Assembly (NCBI GenBank): GCA_936924235.1
Contig: CAKZHN010000312.1
Span: forward strand, 1-7,383
Direction of reading: 5' to 3'
Source: an uncultured Rhodoplanes sp.
GTDB taxonomy: Bacteria > Pseudomonadota > Alphaproteobacteria > Rhizobiales > Xanthobacteraceae
Length of the DNA: 7,383 nucleotides
In this document: positions 6,151 to 7,383 of the stretch, piece by piece
Layout: the number at the start of each line of letters is the position of its first letter
Position numbering within the stretch: the first letter of the stretch is position 1
Notes under the pieces: model-generated
What the model saw: only the letters and a program-made list of their open reading frames with translations
Database searches by the model: none
Told to the model about the DNA's origin: nothing
Translations under genes and position numbers: made by a program

Positions 6151-6252
6151 CGCCATGCTGTCCGCGTTGGAAGGTCTGGATGCCGCGAGCCATGCTGGGC
6201 AAACACGGCAAAGGTTTTGCTTCTCGCAGCTCCAGGCAAGAACGGGTTGGAT
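6151..6252 (+). other. Leader region upstream of the receptor gene, no clear promoter
   Basis: About 100 bases between the terminator and the receptor's ribosome-binding site. A promoter is expected because the terminator lies just upstream. The best pair I find, TTGGAA at 6167 with CATGCT at 6191, is weak (3/6 at -10). A short GCAAA-GGT-TTTGC stem sits at 6208-6220. The frame is open here from an ATG at 6155, but the sequence does not look like protein and precedes a typical signal peptide. Confidence 0.3.
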
Positions 6253-6256
6253 GGAG
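6253..6256 (+). promoter_or_regulatory. Ribosome-binding site fixing the receptor start
   Basis: GGAG lies six bases before ATG 6263. It decides between this ATG and the in-frame ATGs at 6251, which would overlap the GGAG, and 6155. The protein from 6263 begins with a clean signal peptide, which supports the choice. Confidence 0.75.
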
Positions 6257-6262
6257 TTTACG

Positions 6263-7261
6263 ATGAGATTTCTCGCACGAACGCTGCTGACACTGGGCCT
6301 CGCCGCCGTGCCGACCGCGCTCCAGGCGCAGGACAACTGGCCGCAGCGGACCATCACGCTCATCGTGCCCTATGCGGCCGGCGGCTACACCGACCTGGTC
6401 GGGCGGCTGACCGCGCGTTTCATGGAAAAGACGCTGGGCAAGACCGTCATCGTCGACAACCGCGTCGGCGCCGGCGGCCTGGTCGGCACCCAGGCCACGG
6501 CCAGCGCCGCGCCGGACGGCTATACGTTCTGTCTGTGCAGCGTCGGCGCCATCTCGATCGCGCCGTTCGCGCAGAAGATCGGCTACGATCCGGTGAAGGA
6601 CCTGGCGCCGGTCGGCATCAACAGCACCATCGTGCAGGCCGTCATCGTCAAGAAGGATTCGCCGATCAAGTCGCTGGTCGAGCTCGTGGCCTATGCCAAG
6701 GCCAATCCCGACAAGCTCAACTACGGCTCGGCCGGCGCCGGCGGCCTCACGCACTACTCGGTGGAGCTGTTCGAGGCCCGCACCGGCATCCACATGGTGC
6801 ACATCCCGTTCAAGGGTGGCGCGCCCGCAACCTCCGCCGTGATGGCGGGCGATGTCGACCTCTCGTTCGCCAACATGACCGATGCGCTGCCGCAGATCCA
6901 AGCCGGCAGCGTGCGCGGCATCGGCGTCACGTCGCTGGAACGCGTCGCGTTCCTTCCTGACCTGCCTTCGATCAACGAAACCGTGGCGCCGAACTTCCTG
7001 GTCGAAACCTGGAACGGCGTCATGGCGCCGGCCAAGACGCCTGAGGTGATCATCAACAAGGTGTCGGACGTGCTGCTCAAGATGGCCGACGACCCGGAGG
7101 TCAAGGAGCAGATGCGCAAGGCCGGCAGCAGCACGGTGAAGAGCACGCCGGCCCAGTTCCGCGCCCAGATCGAGCAGGAAATGGCGCAGTGGAAGCCGCT
7201 GGTCGCGGAGATATTGGCGAAAGAAGCCGCGAAGGAAAAAACGCCCGCGAGCCGTAACTGA
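6263..7261 (+). CDS. Bug/TctC-family tripartite tricarboxylate transporter periplasmic substrate-binding protein
   Basis: A 332-residue precursor, the usual length for Bug receptors. Residues 1-22 (MRF, a hydrophobic core, then TALQA) form a Sec signal peptide, probably cut after A22. Family motifs follow: WPQRTITLIVPYAAGGYTDLVGR (26-48) and VDNRVGAGGLVGT (64-76) form the two ligand-contact loops, then APDGYTF (83-89), a YGSAGAGGLTHYS segment and HIPFKGGAPA. These proteins capture small carboxylated molecules in the periplasm and hand them to a TctA/TctB membrane pair. Neither partner is in the window, so this is an orphan receptor here, as is common in this group. The mature chain has only two cysteines, as C90-x-C92. 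The gene follows the amidohydrolase but is separated by a strong terminator, so co-function rather than co-transcription is the likely link. Its ligand may be the substrate of the enzymes upstream (inference). Confidence 0.92.
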   Translation: MRFLARTLLTLGLAAVPTALQAQDNWPQRTITLIVPYAAGGYTDLVGRLTARFMEKTLGKTVIVDNRVGAGGLVGTQATASAAPDGYTFCLCSVGAISIAPFAQKIGYDPVKDLAPVGINSTIVQAVIVKKDSPIKSLVELVAYAKANPDKLNYGSAGAGGLTHYSVELFEARTGIHMVHIPFKGGAPATSAVMAGDVDLSFANMTDALPQIQAGSVRGIGVTSLERVAFLPDLPSINETVAPNFLVETWNGVMAPAKTPEVIINKVSDVLLKMADDPEVKEQMRKAGSSTVKSTPAQFRAQIEQEMAQWKPLVAEILAKEAAKEKTPASRN

Positions 7262-7287
7262 CCGAAACGCCGGCGACACGGGTGGTC

Positions 7288-7315
7288 TCATCCCTCCCCG
7301 CGAGGGGAGGGATGA
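7288..7315. repeat. Perfect 12-bp hairpin with a GCGA loop after the receptor gene
   Basis: TCATCCCTCCCC (7288-7299) pairs fully with GGGGAGGGATGA (7304-7315) around the GNRA-type tetraloop GCGA. It begins 26 bases after the receptor stop. There is no T-run, so it is not a standard intrinsic terminator, but it could stabilise the mRNA 3' end. Its C/G-run composition is like the palindromic repeats scattered between genes in Bradyrhizobium-type genomes; that comparison is from memory. Confidence 0.75.
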
Positions 7316-7383
7316 CGCGAGCGAATGCGAGCGGCCGGGTGGGGAGAGGTCAGCGGCAGACGGGGGGTTCTCCCCACAGATCG
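7316..7383. repeat. G+C-rich intergenic palindromic element, right part of a REP-like repeat
   Basis: This stretch continues from the preceding hairpin. It holds two copies of GCGAGCG (7317-7323 and 7327-7333), then GTGGGGAGA (7339-7347), which pairs with TCTCCCCAC (7369-7377) over a 21-base loop. Together with the first hairpin it looks like one composite repeat unit of about 90 bases. I see no gene; the window ends six bases after the second stem. Confidence 0.5.

Noticed and set aside
6155..6262. N-terminal extension of the receptor
   Set aside because: It would put 36 residues before a normal signal peptide; the GGAG site and signal sequence support ATG 6263.
6101..7291. Minus-strand open frame (396 codons) opposite the receptor
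   Set aside because: It is longer than the receptor but runs through the terminator hairpin and has no domain signatures; the receptor frame has a signal peptide and conserved Bug motifs.
7317..7333. GCGAGCG direct repeats as a possible CRISPR or attachment site
   Set aside because: Two seven-base copies with a three-base spacer are far too short for CRISPR, and no integrase or tRNA is present; they fit better as part of the palindromic repeat.

Overview
This is a G+C-rich window (roughly two-thirds G+C by eye) from what looks like an alphaproteobacterium of the Bradyrhizobium / Rhodopseudomonas type. That guess rests on the codon choice, the gene families (CoxL/M/S-type molybdenum hydroxylase, CoxG domain, Bug-type periplasmic receptor) and a G+C-rich palindromic intergenic repeat at the right edge. 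It is inference, not a database match. Every gene I can support lies on the + strand.

Region 1 (bases 1-4684) is one tightly packed operon, entered near the end of its first visible gene. The order is: the C-terminal end of the molybdopterin-binding large subunit of a xanthine dehydrogenase-family hydroxylase; a complete FrdA/SdhA-like flavoprotein; a 116-residue [2Fe-2S] protein; the FAD-binding medium subunit; and a [2Fe-2S] small subunit fused to a CoxG-type SRPBCC domain with a basic, aromatic C-terminal tail. Three ATGA stop/start overlaps and a six-codon bridge ORF suggest translational coupling. The large, medium and small subunits give a full molybdenum hydroxylase, in which electrons pass from Mo to two [2Fe-2S] clusters to FAD. 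The flavoprotein and short ferredoxin look like a second, linked redox module placed between the large and medium subunits.

Region 2 (4685-4813) is an intergenic control region. It has a small imperfect hairpin, a perfect 14-base palindrome, a TGGAAA-N18-TATAAT promoter candidate and a perfect GTCAGC-ATC-GCTGAC inverted repeat close to the expected transcription start. Region 3 (4814-6150) is a binuclear-metal amidohydrolase gene followed by a very strong intrinsic terminator, so it appears to be a separately controlled single-gene unit. Region 4 (6151-7261) is a Bug/TctC-type periplasmic solute receptor. Region 5 (7262-7383) is non-coding and holds two palindromic structures.

Together the genes look like a catabolic locus for a small carboxylated, probably nitrogen-containing compound: receptor-mediated capture, hydroxylation by a molybdenum enzyme whose electrons may reach quinone through the CoxG domain, a flavoprotein-dependent reduction or dehydrogenation, and hydrolysis of an amide or cyclic amide. 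The substrate cannot be read from the sequence. The least ordinary points are the CoxS-CoxG fusion, the FrdA-like/ferredoxin pair inside a molybdenum hydroxylase operon, and that pair's altered active-site and cluster motifs.
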